Shown here: positions 34,697 to 42,724 of the stretch, piece after piece | Position numbering within the stretch: the first letter of the stretch is position 1 | How the letters are laid out: each line of letters begins with the position of its first letter | NCBI RefSeq assembly: GCF_000463015.1 | Contig: NC_022247.1 | Span: 62,001 to 126,000, forward strand | Source of the DNA: Variovorax paradoxus B4 | GTDB taxonomy: Bacteria; Pseudomonadota; Gammaproteobacteria; Burkholderiales; Burkholderiaceae_C | Direction of reading: 5' to 3' | Length of the DNA: 64,000 bases | Program-made: the position numbers and the translations under genes | The notes under the pieces: generated by a model | The model's database searches: none | What the model saw: the letters and a program-made list of their open reading frames with translations, nothing else | Told to the model about the DNA's origin: nothing

Positions 34697-36124
34697 ATGA
34701 GCACGATCAACTACAGCGAGAAGATTCCCAACAACGTCAACCTCGGCGAAGACCGCACGCTGCAGCGCGCGCTCGAAGGCTGGCAGCCGAACTTCATCAA
34801 CTGGTGGGACGACGTGGGCCCGGAGGGCTCGACCAACCACGAGGTCTACCTGCGCACGGCCGTGAGCGTCGATCCGCAGGGCTGGGCCCAGTTCGGCCAC
34901 GTGAAGATGCGCGACTACCGCTGGGGCATCTTCCTGAACCCGGGCGACGCCAACCGCGAGGTCCACTTCGGCGACCACAAGGGCGAGAAGGCCTGGCAGG
35001 ACGTGCCCGGCGAACACCGCGCCAACCTGCGCCGCATCATCGTGACGCAGGGCGACACCGAGCCCGCCTCGGTCGAGCAGCAGCGCCACCTGGGTCTGAC
35101 CGCGCCGTCGATGTATGACCTGCGCAACCTGTTCCAGATCAACGTCGAGGAAGGCCGCCACCTGTGGGCGATGGTCTACCTGCTGCACAAGCACTTCGGC
35201 CGCGACGGCCGCGAGGAAGCCGAGGCGCTCTTGCAGCGCACCTCGGGCGACGTGGACAACCCGCGCATCCTGGGCGCCTTCAACGAGAAGACGCCCGACT
35301 GGCTGGCGTTCTTCATGTTCACCTACTTCACCGACCGCGACGGCAAGTTCCAGCTGGCTGCGCTGGCCGAGAGCGCGTTCGATCCGCTCGCGCGCACCAC
35401 GAAGTTCATGCTGACCGAGGAAGCGCACCACATGTTCGTGGGCGAAAGCGGTGTCTCGCGCGTCCTGGCGCGCACCGCGCAGGTGATGAACGAACTTAAG
35501 ACCGACGACCCGCAGAAGGTGCGCGCCGCCGGCGCCATCGATCTCCCCACCATCCAGCGCTACCTGAACTTCCACTACAGCGTGACCATCGACCTGTTCG
35601 GCGCCGACCAGTCGAGCAACGCCGCCATCTTCTACAGCTCGGGCCTGAAGGGCCGCTATGAAGAGGGCAAGCGCACCGATGACCACGTGCTCAAGGGCCA
35701 GACCTACAAGGTGCTCGAGGTGAAGGACGGCCAGTTGGTCGAAAAGGACGTGCCGATGCTCAACGCGCTCAACGAAGTGCTGCGCGACGACTTCATCAAG
35801 GACTCGATGGCTGGCGTCGGCCGCTGGAACAAGGTGCTCGAGAAGGCCGGCATCCCGACCCGGCTGGCCGTGCCGCACAAGGCCTTCAACCGCCAGATCG
35901 GCGCGCTCGCCGGCATCAAGATGTCGCCGGACGGCCGCGTGGTGAACGAGATCGAATGGGCCGCCAAGCGCAATGAATGGCTGCCGAGCGCCGAAGACTT
36001 CGCTTTCGTGGCATCGTTGATGGGCCGCGTGGTCGAGCCGGGCAAGTTCGCAGGCTGGATCTCGCCGCCGGTGATGGGCATCAACCGCCAGCCGGTCGAT
36101 TTCGAATACGTGCGTTTCGGCTGA
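34697..36124 (+). CDS. boxB: Benzoyl-CoA 2,3-epoxidase subunit BoxB
   Basis: A 475-residue diiron oxygenase that, with electrons from BoxA, forms 2,3-epoxybenzoyl-CoA. The expected diiron pattern is present: E122, E152xxH155 (VEEGRHLW), D213 and E242xxH245 (TEEAHHMF), in keeping with the ligands described for Azoarcus evansii BoxB. Length equals other BoxB proteins. It begins 34 nt after boxC with AAGGAA as ribosome site. A 128-bp gap carrying a repeat element separates it from boxA. Confidence 0.95.
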   Translation: MSTINYSEKIPNNVNLGEDRTLQRALEGWQPNFINWWDDVGPEGSTNHEVYLRTAVSVDPQGWAQFGHVKMRDYRWGIFLNPGDANREVHFGDHKGEKAWQDVPGEHRANLRRIIVTQGDTEPASVEQQRHLGLTAPSMYDLRNLFQINVEEGRHLWAMVYLLHKHFGRDGREEAEALLQRTSGDVDNPRILGAFNEKTPDWLAFFMFTYFTDRDGKFQLAALAESAFDPLARTTKFMLTEEAHHMFVGESGVSRVLARTAQVMNELKTDDPQKVRAAGAIDLPTIQRYLNFHYSVTIDLFGADQSSNAAIFYSSGLKGRYEEGKRTDDHVLKGQTYKVLEVKDGQLVEKDVPMLNALNEVLRDDFIKDSMAGVGRWNKVLEKAGIPTRLAVPHKAFNRQIGALAGIKMSPDGRVVNEIEWAAKRNEWLPSAEDFAFVASLMGRVVEPGKFAGWISPPVMGINRQPVDFEYVRFG

Positions 36125-36136
36125 TTGGTATTGGTA

Positions 36137-36237
36137 TTGCTCCTTCCCCTTCCGGGGAAGGCTGGGATGGGGGCTCAGCAGCGCGACCACGACAAGCGCC
36201 GCTCGCCCCCACCCAACCCTCCCCCGAAAGGGGAGGG
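36137..36237. repeat. Dispersed intergenic repeat, copy B
   Basis: Same head (TTGCTCCTTCCCC, GGGATGGGGGCTC) and tail (CGCCCCCACCCAACCCTCCCCC then GGGGAGGG) as the copy at 27972-28086, with an unrelated middle. Ends are complementary, so the transcript can fold between boxB and boxA. Confidence 0.65.
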
Positions 36238-36252
36238 CTCTAGGAGAACAAC

Positions 36253-37551
36253 ATGGACATGGCCGTTGAAGCCGGGGTCATCAAGCAGCACCTGATCGAC
36301 CCCGAGATCTGCATTCGCTGCAACACCTGCGAGGCCACCTGCCCCGTCAACGCGATCACGCACGACGACAACAACTACGTCGTGCGGGCCGACGTCTGCA
36401 ATGGCTGCATGGCCTGCATCTCGCCGTGCCCCACGGGCTCGATCGACAACTGGCGCACCATGCCCCTGGTGCGTGCCTACACGATCGAGGAGCAGCTCAC
36501 CTGGGAATCGCTGCCCGCCGAGCTGTCGCCCGAAGAGCTGGAAGCCGCCGGCGTTTCCGCCGAAGCGGCCGGCGACGCGGCCGCTGCCGTGCCCGCGCAG
36601 ACCCAGGCGCAAGCCCAGGCCCAGGCCGCGGTCGAGTCCGTCGAGCCCGCCTTCAACTCCGCGCAGTACGGCGCCAGCGTGCCGCCCTGGTCGGCCGCGC
36701 ACGCCTACACCAACCTGTTTGCGCCCAAGGCGCCGACCACCGCCACCGTGGTGGGCAACTTCAACTGCACCGAGGCGGGCTTCGACAGCGAGACCCACCA
36801 CATCGTGCTCGACTTCGGCATGGTGCCGTTCCCGGTGCTCGAAGGCCAGTCGATCGGCATCGTGCCGCCGGGCGTCGACGCCATCGGCAAACGCCACCAT
36901 GCGCGCCAGTACTCGGTGGCCAGCCCGCGCAACGGCGAGCGGCCCGGCTACAACAACGTGTCGCTCACCGTGAAGCGCGTGACCGAGGATCACCAGGGCG
37001 ACCCGGTGCGCGGCGTGTGCTCGAACTACGTCTGCGACCTGAAGGTGGGCGACACGGTGCAGGTGGTGGGACCTTTCGGTTCCTCGTTCCTGATGCCGAA
37101 CCACCCCAGGTCGCACATCGTGATGATCTGCACCGGCACCGGCAGCGCGCCGATGCGCGCCATGACCGAATGGCGCCGGCGCCTGCGCAAGAGCGGCAAG
37201 TTCGAAGGCGGCAAGCTGATGCTGTTCTTCGGCGCGCGCACCCAGCAGGAGCTGCCGTACTTCGGCCCGCTGCAGTCGCTGCCCAAGGACTTCATCGACA
37301 TCAACCTCGCGTTCTCGCGCACGCCGGGAAGCCCCAAGCGCTACGTGCAGGACCTGATGCGCGAGCGCGCCGCCGACCTGGCCGCGCTGCTGAAAGACGG
37401 CAGCAGCCACTTCTACGTGTGCGGACTCAAGAGCATGGAAGAGGGCGTGGTGCTGGCCCTGCGCGACGTGGCGAAGGAAGCGGGGCTCGACTGGGACACC
37501 GTCGGCGCCGCGTTGAAGCGCGAAGGCCGTTTGCACCTGGAAACATACTAA
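36253..37551 (+). CDS. boxA: Benzoyl-CoA epoxidase reductase subunit BoxA
   Basis: A 432-residue NADPH-dependent reductase that feeds electrons to BoxB. Two 4Fe-4S ferredoxin motifs lie at the N-terminus: C20, C23, C26, C30 and C49, C52, C55, C59. An Ala/Gln-rich linker (about 100-130) follows, then a ferredoxin-NADP-reductase module with FAD site [12 protein letters not shown] and NADP site [14 protein letters not shown]; the C-terminal LHLETY fits FNR-type enzymes. TAGGAG precedes the ATG. It ends 10 bp before the MaoC-like gene. Confidence 0.95.
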   Translation: MDMAVEAGVIKQHLIDPEICIRCNTCEATCPVNAITHDDNNYVVRADVCNGCMACISPCPTGSIDNWRTMPLVRAYTIEEQLTWESLPAELSPEELEAAGVSAEAAGDAAAAVPAQTQAQAQAQAAVESVEPAFNSAQYGASVPPWSAAHAYTNLFAPKAPTTATVVGNFNCTEAGFDSETHHIVLDFGMVPFPVLEGQSIGIVPPGVDAIGKRHHARQYSVASPRNGERPGYNNVSLTVKRVTEDHQGDPVRGVCSNYVCDLKVGDTVQVVGPFGSSFLMPNHPRSHIVMICTGTGSAPMRAMTEWRRRLRKSGKFEGGKLMLFFGARTQQELPYFGPLQSLPKDFIDINLAFSRTPGSPKRYVQDLMRERAADLAALLKDGSSHFYVCGLKSMEEGVVLALRDVAKEAGLDWDTVGAALKREGRLHLETY

Positions 37552-37561
37552 GCTGCGGCGA

Positions 37562-38002
37562 ATGAAGTTCGCCGACTTCCACCCCGGCCAGGTCATCGAG
37601 GCCGGTCCCTATGTCGTCTCCGAAGCGGAGCTCATCGGGTTCGCGCAGGCCTACGACCCGCAGTGGTTCCACACCGATGCAGTGGCCGCGGCAGACAGCG
37701 CATTCGGCGGGCTGATCGCGAGCGGCTGGCACACCTGCTCGATCGCGATGCGGCTCGTGGTCGATGCCGCGCTCAGGGGCTCGGAGTCTTTTGCGTCGCC
37801 GGGGCTCGAGCATGTGCGCTGGCCCCACCCCGTGCGGCCCGGCGATGCCCTGCGGCTCGTGGCCGACGTCATCGAGGCGCGGCGCTCCGAAAAACGGCAC
37901 ACGCTCGGCATCCTGCGCTGGCGCTGGCGGCTCTTCAACCAGCGCGAGCTGATGGTGCTCGACGTGGAAGTGACCAGCCTGTTCAGGCTGGAAGCAAACT
38001 AA
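37562..38002 (+). CDS. MaoC-like hotdog dehydratase
   Basis: A 146-residue single hotdog protein of the MaoC/(R)-enoyl-CoA hydratase type. The catalytic hydratase motif reads YDPQWFHTD followed by GLIASGWHT (about residues 31-56), where the Asp and His are the expected catalytic pair. It lies 10 bp after boxA and before a strong terminator, so it is probably the last gene of the boxCBA unit and could hydrate an unsaturated CoA intermediate such as dehydroadipyl-CoA (inference). Confidence 0.82.
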   Translation: MKFADFHPGQVIEAGPYVVSEAELIGFAQAYDPQWFHTDAVAAADSAFGGLIASGWHTCSIAMRLVVDAALRGSESFASPGLEHVRWPHPVRPGDALRLVADVIEARRSEKRHTLGILRWRWRLFNQRELMVLDVEVTSLFRLEAN

Positions 38003-38040
38003 AAAAAGCCCGCGGCGCAGGCGCACCGCGGGCTTCTTTC
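38001..38040. terminator. Bidirectional rho-independent terminator after the box genes
   Basis: An A7 run, the perfect 8-bp stem GCCCGCGG/CCGCGGGC with a 10-nt loop, and TTCTTT follow the MaoC-like stop. The A-run gives a U-tract for the convergent secreted-protein gene on the other strand, so it can serve both. Confidence 0.9.
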
Positions 38041-38054
38041 CCTGAGCGAAGTGC

Positions 38055-38618
38055 TTATTTCTTGACGTCGACCGCGCCGGATCCCTTGGCCTTGCCGCTG
38101 GCCTTGGCGCCCACGGCCGGCGCCTTCAGCGCACTGCCGGCCGAGCCCGCGGCGCCGGTCGCGCCGCCCACCGCGTCACCCACGACATTGGTCGCGCCGG
38201 TCACGTTGCCGGCCGCGCCGCTGACGGCATTCGTGGCGCCGCCCACTGCGCTGGTCGCACCGCCGACTGCGCCGGTGGCACCGCCGACCGCACCCGTTGC
38301 GCCGCCGACCACGCCGCCCAGGGTATTGCCCAGCCCGCCTGCGGCCTTGCCGGGGACTTCGACCGGTTGCACGCCGCCCCCCGGGGCGGCACCGCTGCCG
38401 GCACTTCCCTCGGCCCGCGTCTGCGCGGCCGCATCGGTGCGTGCACCGGCGCCCGCGGCGCCTTGGCGTTGAGGCGCGTTCGCGCTGCCCGATGTGCTGA
38501 CGTCGGCATTCACGCCCACACCGACCCCCACGCCTTGTGCCTGTGCGAAGCCGCTCATGGCAAGAAGGCCTGCGAGCAAGGCGCCGACGAAAAGGGATTT
38601 GTGTTGTTGCTGCTTCAT
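38055..38618 (-). CDS. Secreted Gly/Ala/Val-rich repeat protein
   Basis: A 187-residue protein of unknown function. A signal peptide spans about residues 1-28 (hydrophobic core LFVGALLAGLLAMSGF, cleavage after AQA). The mature part is low-complexity: GVGVGVGVN, then about eight heptad-like repeats of the form GGATGAV / GGATSAV / GGATNAV (about 103-160), and a Lys-rich tail ending VDVKK. No cysteines. AAAGGAAA precedes the ATG. Such proteins are found in Variovorax relatives, but I know no function; a surface or glycine-zipper membrane-associated role is possible. Confidence 0.75.
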   Translation of the reverse strand: MKQQQHKSLFVGALLAGLLAMSGFAQAQGVGVGVGVNADVSTSGSANAPQRQGAAGAGARTDAAAQTRAEGSAGSGAAPGGGVQPVEVPGKAAGGLGNTLGGVVGGATGAVGGATGAVGGATSAVGGATNAVSGAAGNVTGATNVVGDAVGGATGAAGSAGSALKAPAVGAKASGKAKGSGAVDVKK

Positions 38619-38642
38619 AGGTGACTTTTCCTTTCGTTTGAA

Positions 38643-38655
38643 TGGTCATTGACCA
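38643..38655. promoter_or_regulatory. Perfect palindrome upstream of the secreted repeat protein
   Basis: TGGTCA-t-TGACCA lies 25-37 bp upstream of the ATG at 38618. The form resembles GntR-type operators. No adjacent regulator gene makes a pairing evident. Confidence 0.35.
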
Positions 38656-38792
38656 GAACCGGCTTGGGGCCAGTTCGGTCGCTACCGTGACCACTTCGCA
38701 CCATGTCGCCGTGTGCGGGGCTTTCGCTCTCGCTTGTGGGACGTGTCCGTCGTCCGGAACGCAGGGTGATGCGTTGGTGCGGCGCTGCCGGC

Positions 38793-39827
38793 TCAAGGCA
38801 GCAGATGCGTGCTGAAGAAGGCGGTCGTCTTGCGGTTCACCTCCGGCAGCAGTGCTGCGCGGTCGAACCCCGGCGGATCGTTGAGCATGTCGCCGATCAG
38901 CCCGGTGAGCCCCGGCGGCAGCGGCGAGAGCAGCGCGCCATGGCCGCCGGTGGGCAGATCGGCAATCAACTCGCAGCGCGGCAGGCAAGCCGCGAGCACG
39001 CGGTCGCTGTGATAGCGCGGCACCAGCCAGCGGTCCTGCTGTGCGGTGATCAGCCCCAGCGGCACGCGCGGCGTGGCGAGCGAGGCCATGTCGAAATCGG
39101 CCGAGCCGGGTACGCCCGCCACGATGGCGGCGATGCGCGGGTCCTGGTACTCGCGCGGCGTGGCGTCGGCGAAGCGGTGGCGGATCACGAGCAGCGCGGC
39201 CCATTTCCGGATGCTGTCCAACCCACTCCCGGTCAGCCGTGTGATCAGGCCGACGCACGTCTGGAAGTCGCTTTCCAGGTCAGCCTCGCAATGCTGCCTG
39301 AACGCGGCCGGCGACCAGCGTCCGCCCGCCAGGCTCAGCGCGGTGTGGCCGCCGGCCGACATGCCGTACATCCCGATCTTGTCGAGCTGGAGCAGCGGCG
39401 CGAAGCGCGCATCGCGCCCCACCGCGTCGATGGCGCGCGACACCTCGGCCGGCCGCATCGTCCAGCTGTCGGGGCCCGGATTGCTGTCGTCCTTGTAGTT
39501 GTCGGCCCTGTGTTCGGGCATCGCCACGATGAAGCCGGCTTCCACCAGGGTGCGTGCCAGGTCCGCATGCACCCATGGCGCGCCGCCCGAGCCGTGCGAG
39601 ACCACGATCAGCCGGCCGTTGCCGCGAATGGGCGCGCCCTGTGCCGCCACGTCCAGCATGAAGCGGCCGCGCCGGACTGGCTGGACCTCGCCGCTGGACG
39701 GGTAGAACACCGTGACCGGCCCGTCGCCGACCAGGCCGGCAATCTCGGCCAGGCCCATCGCGGCCTGGGCCAGCCCGGAAAGCAGCGCCAGCACCGTGGC
39801 CGCAAGGAAGAAAAACAGACGTCGCAT
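38793..39827 (-). CDS. Secreted alpha/beta hydrolase, dienelactone/PAF-acetylhydrolase-like
   Basis: A 344-residue exported hydrolase. Signal peptide at about 1-22 (RRLFFFLAATVLALLSGLAQA). The fold is recognisable from VVSHGSGGAPWVHADLARTL (oxyanion region), the nucleophile elbow YGMSAGGHTAL and the His in PTGGHGALLS. Four Cys may form disulphides. The ATG at 39827 is preceded by AGGAG; an ATG 7 codons upstream spoils the signal peptide. It is probably an esterase in the periplasm or outside; substrate unknown. Upstream lies a membrane AraC-type gene on the same strand. Confidence 0.8.
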   Translation of the reverse strand: MRRLFFFLAATVLALLSGLAQAAMGLAEIAGLVGDGPVTVFYPSSGEVQPVRRGRFMLDVAAQGAPIRGNGRLIVVSHGSGGAPWVHADLARTLVEAGFIVAMPEHRADNYKDDSNPGPDSWTMRPAEVSRAIDAVGRDARFAPLLQLDKIGMYGMSAGGHTALSLAGGRWSPAAFRQHCEADLESDFQTCVGLITRLTGSGLDSIRKWAALLVIRHRFADATPREYQDPRIAAIVAGVPGSADFDMASLATPRVPLGLITAQQDRWLVPRYHSDRVLAACLPRCELIADLPTGGHGALLSPLPPGLTGLIGDMLNDPPGFDRAALLPEVNRKTTAFFSTHLLP

Positions 39828-39942
39828 CGACCGGACTCCTTGTGTCATCGAAGGCCCATTGCCCTCGGCGGCCCGGACGATGCCGCGGCATGCCCGCCGC
39901 GTCTTGCCGAAAGCTGCAAGCGCGGTTTTCGGCTGGCCGATT

Positions 39943-41060
39943 TCAGGATTCGGCCAGCTTTTCCCTGCGGAATTCGGTGGGCGTGAGCCCGGTGGCGGTC
40001 TTGAACGCGCGGTTGAACGGGCCGATGGACTGGAAGCCTGCCGTGAGCGCGATGGTGAGGACGGGCAGGTCGCGCTTGCCCGGATCGGCCAGCGCGGCCA
40101 TGGCCTCGGCCAGCCGGAAACCGTTGACGAAGGCGTTGAAGTTGCGGTGCCCCAGGCGCTGGTTGATGAGCCGCCGCAGCCGGTATTCAGGCGCCGACAG
40201 CCGCGTGGCGAGGCTGGCGATGCTCAGGTCTTCGCTGCGATAGGCGCGGTCGACGGCCATGGCGTGCTGCAAGGATTCGGCGAGGCGGTCTTCGGCCGGA
40301 TCGGGCTCGGGGTCCGGGCTTGGGAGCGCTTCGGGCGGCCGCGCGTCTTCAAGAACGGCCACGGGCATCGCAGCCGGCACGCCCGCCGCGGGGAACAGGT
40401 CCGACCCGCCAACCGCACCATCCGCCAGGCCACCACCGCCACGATCGCGAGCAACATTGCCACGTCCGCCGTGGCCGACAACCCCGAGAGTCGGCCATGC
40501 GGCGAAGCCAGCCGGACCGCCAGCATCCCCAGGCTGTAGCCGATGCCGGTCACCACGATGAAGACGCGCAGCCTGCGGCGCCGCTCCACCAGGTCTTCCC
40601 GCCAGTGCGAGGCCGCGGCCAGCGCGGCAAGCACCGCGAACACCAGCGGCACGGCGCGCTGCAAACCCATGCTGATCGGCGCGAGCACCGAGGCGCTGCC
40701 GGCCACGACCGCGCAGTTGAACGCCGCCAGCGCGGCGACCGCGACCCAGGCTGCGACGTGCAGGGGGCGCAGCGCGAAATCGTCGTGGAACAGCGCCTGC
40801 ACGAAGACCCAGAACAGCACGGCGTTGCCGACGGAGACGGCGACCAGCGGCGCCTGCCAGAGCCTGGGCACCAGCGCTTCGAACAGCGGCGTGGACCCGA
40901 TGACCTGCACGCAAAGGCCGAGCGTCAATGCCACGCCGGCGCGCGCAGCCGGCAGGCGGGGGCGGTCGCGTCCGAGCACCAGCGCCAGCAGGAGCAGCAA
41001 CGCGATCGCCACGCCGCGCAGGGCGGCGTCGAGCAGGGTCGAGGGAAGGGCGGCGGGCAT
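39943..41060 (-). pseudogene. Membrane AraC-type regulator with apparent one-base frameshift
   Basis: About 372 residues if repaired. The N-terminal part, in one frame from the ATG at 41060, has seven hydrophobic segments (residues about 1-215). The C-terminal part, in another frame, is an AraC HTH (SIASLATRLSAPEYRLRRLI, then QSIGPFNRAFKTATGLTPTEFR) ending at 39943. The frames meet at a CCC run on the plus strand (40405-40407): one extra C gives a continuous LAGSDLFPAAG junction. Membrane AraC proteins of this plan are common, so the gene was intact in the recent past or the base is missing from the assembly. Target unknown. Confidence 0.8.
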
Positions 41061-41157
41061 GCGGTCGTCGTGAAGGCGGCCGACGATAACAGGCCGCGGG
41101 CCGACAACCGTTCCGCCCGCAGGGTCAAGAACGCTTGCCTCCTGTGCCCGAGTTCTT

Positions 41158-41178
41158 ATGCAACTAATAATGTTGCAT
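41158..41178. promoter_or_regulatory. Inverted repeat and -10 over the Rrf2 gene start
   Basis: ATGCAAC-taataat-GTTGCAT is a perfect 7-bp inverted repeat ending on the ATG at 41177. Its loop contains AATAAT (41166-41171), a 5/6 match to -10, which would place the transcript start at the A/T of the start codon. No Shine-Dalgarno precedes the ATG. Self-repression and a leaderless mRNA are both suggested. Confidence 0.6.
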
Positions 41179-41638
41179 GAAAAGAGACAGCAAGCTTTCA
41201 GGCGTTCTCCACGTGCTGCTGCACATGGCCGAGATGAACGGGCCCATCACCTCCGAATCGCTGGCGGCGGCCATGCACACCAATCCGGTGGTAGTGCGCC
41301 GGCTCATGTCGGGCCTGCGCCAGGCCGGCTTCGTGAGTTCGGCCAAGGGCCACGGCGGCGGCTGGGTGCTGTCATGCCCGCTGGCCGCGGTGACCCTGGG
41401 CGACATCCACAACGCGGTCGGCTCGCCCGCGCTGCTGGCCATGGGCAACCGCACCGAAAGCCCCGGCTGCGTGGTCGAGCAGGCCGTGAACGCGGCGCTC
41501 GACGGCGCCTGCGGGGAGGCCGAGGCCCTGCTGCTCAAGCGTTTCAACAGCATCACGCTGGCGGATCTCTCGAAGGATTTTCATCGCCGCATGACGGGCG
41601 GCGGCTTCACTCGCAAGGACATCGAACATGCACTATGA
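41177..41638 (+). CDS. Rrf2-family transcriptional regulator
   Basis: A 153-residue Rrf2 regulator: winged HTH over about residues 5-65 ([48 protein letters not shown]) and a dimerisation helix. It lacks the three-cysteine Fe-S cluster of IscR/NsrR; only C75, C98 and C112 or so are scattered, so it belongs with the YwnA/CymR-like cluster-free or thiol-sensing branch. The start is supported by homology although no ribosome site is present. Its end overlaps the flavoprotein gene by 11 nt, making that the obvious target. Confidence 0.85.
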   Translation: MKRDSKLSGVLHVLLHMAEMNGPITSESLAAAMHTNPVVVRRLMSGLRQAGFVSSAKGHGGGWVLSCPLAAVTLGDIHNAVGSPALLAMGNRTESPGCVVEQAVNAALDGACGEAEALLLKRFNSITLADLSKDFHRRMTGGGFTRKDIEHAL

Positions 41639-42536
41639 CGCTCTGGTCGTGGGCGGCAGCTTTGCCGGCCTTTCCGCTGCCCTGCAGCTTGCGCGCGCGC
41701 GAAAAACGGTCTGCATCGTCGATGCGGGCGCGCCGCGCAACCGCTTCGCCGCCGCTTCACATGGCTTCTTCGGCCAGGACGGCACGCCGCCCCTGAAGAT
41801 GATTGCCGATGCGCGCGCCAAGGTGCTCGCGTACCCGAACGCCAGCTTCGTCGAGGGCCGCGTCGCGCAGGCGCATGCCGACGGCGCGGGCGGGTTCGCT
41901 GTTTCGCTCGAGGGCGGCGGCGCGCCGCTGTCGGGCAGCCGGATCGTGCTCGCCTTCGGCGTCGAGGACGGCTTTCCGGAGATCGAGGGCGTGCGCGAAC
42001 GCTGGGGCCGAAGCGTGCTGCACTGCCCGTACTGCCACGGCTATGAAGTCGGCGGCCGGCGCCTGGGCATCCTGATCGAGCGGCCGCATGCGCCCGACCA
42101 TGCGATCCTGTTCGCCGAATGGGGATCGGCCACGCTGTTCCTCAACGGCAACAACACGGTGGACGAGGAGACGCGCGCCAGGCTGCAGGCGCGCGGCGTG
42201 GCGATCGAGCCGGGCCGCATCGCGGCGCTCGAGGGGCCGTCGCCTGCCGAGCTCTCGGGCGTTCGCCTCGCGGACGGCCGGCGCGTGCCGCTCGATGCGA
42301 TGTTCCTCGTGCCGCGCACGCGCCTGGCGAGCCCGCTGGCCGAGCAGCTCGGATGCGTGATCGACGAGGGCGGCTTCGGCCCGCTGATCCGCACCGACGC
42401 GATGAAGATGACCACGGTGCCCGGCGTGTTCGCGGCCGGGGATGCGGCCATGATGTTCCACAACGCCACGCTGGCTTCGGCCGATGGCGTGATGGCCGGC
42501 ATTTCGCTGCACCGCGCGTCGGTGTTCGGCAACTGA
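41628..42536 (+). CDS. Thioredoxin-reductase-like FAD/NAD(P) oxidoreductase
   Basis: A 302-residue flavoprotein of the low-Mr thioredoxin reductase family. FAD motif [21 protein letters not shown] at 4-24, redox motif [12 protein letters not shown] (C-P-Y-C, about 133-136), and the C-terminal FAD motif [11 protein letters not shown]. The NAD(P) site ([18 protein letters not shown]) departs from GxGxxA, so it may not use NADPH in the usual way; ferredoxin-type or alternative reductants are possible. It overlaps the Rrf2 regulator and is the only other gene of that unit; role likely redox defence. Confidence 0.82.
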   Translation: MHYDALVVGGSFAGLSAALQLARARKTVCIVDAGAPRNRFAAASHGFFGQDGTPPLKMIADARAKVLAYPNASFVEGRVAQAHADGAGGFAVSLEGGGAPLSGSRIVLAFGVEDGFPEIEGVRERWGRSVLHCPYCHGYEVGGRRLGILIERPHAPDHAILFAEWGSATLFLNGNNTVDEETRARLQARGVAIEPGRIAALEGPSPAELSGVRLADGRRVPLDAMFLVPRTRLASPLAEQLGCVIDEGGFGPLIRTDAMKMTTVPGVFAAGDAAMMFHNATLASADGVMAGISLHRASVFGN

Positions 42537-42570
42537 CCGAGGAGGGGAAGGAGGCCTGAAAAAACCAGGC

Positions 42571-42576
42571 TATAAT
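42571..42576 (+). promoter_or_regulatory. -10 element of tRNA-Gly
   Basis: A perfect TATAAT ends 14 nt before the mature tRNA, placing the start about 7-8 nt upstream of it. The -35 is not evident. An inverted repeat GCCTG-N7-CAGGC (42554-42570) immediately precedes it. Confidence 0.7.
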
Positions 42577-42590
42577 CTGCGGCTCGAAAT

Positions 42591-42666
42591 GCGGGAATAG
42601 CTCAGTTGGTAGAGCGCAACCTTGCCAAGGTTGAGGTCGAGAGTTCGAGACTCTTTTCCCGCTCCA
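42591..42666 (+). tRNA. tRNA-Gly (anticodon GCC)
   Basis: 76 nt including encoded CCA. Acceptor arm GCGGGAA pairs with TTCCCGC; D arm GCTC-AGTTGGTA-GAGC; anticodon stem CAACC/GGTTG with loop TTGCCAA, anticodon GCC at 42624-42626; T arm GAGAG-TTCGAGA-CTCTT. Preceded by TATAAT and followed by a strong terminator. Confidence 0.97.
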
Positions 42667-42676
42667 CATTTCATGC

Positions 42677-42708
42677 AAAAGGCCACCTCACCGGTGGCCT
42701 TTTCTTTT
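42677..42708. terminator. Rho-independent terminator after tRNA-Gly
   Basis: AAAA, stem GGCCACC/GGTGGCC with loop TCACC, then TTTTCTTTT. The flanking A and T runs allow use from both sides; the convergent fumarylacetoacetase gene stops 17 nt further on. Confidence 0.92.
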
Positions 42709-42724
42709 GGCGCGCCGGATGTCT

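Noticed and set aside
38100..38350. Regular short repeats resembling a CRISPR or microsatellite
   Set aside because: Period is about 21 bp, codes for GGATxAV repeats in frame, and there are no conserved repeats with unique spacers.
42591..42666. tRNA-Gly as an integration site
   Set aside because: No integrase and no second copy of the tRNA 3' end were seen; the flanks are ordinary operons.
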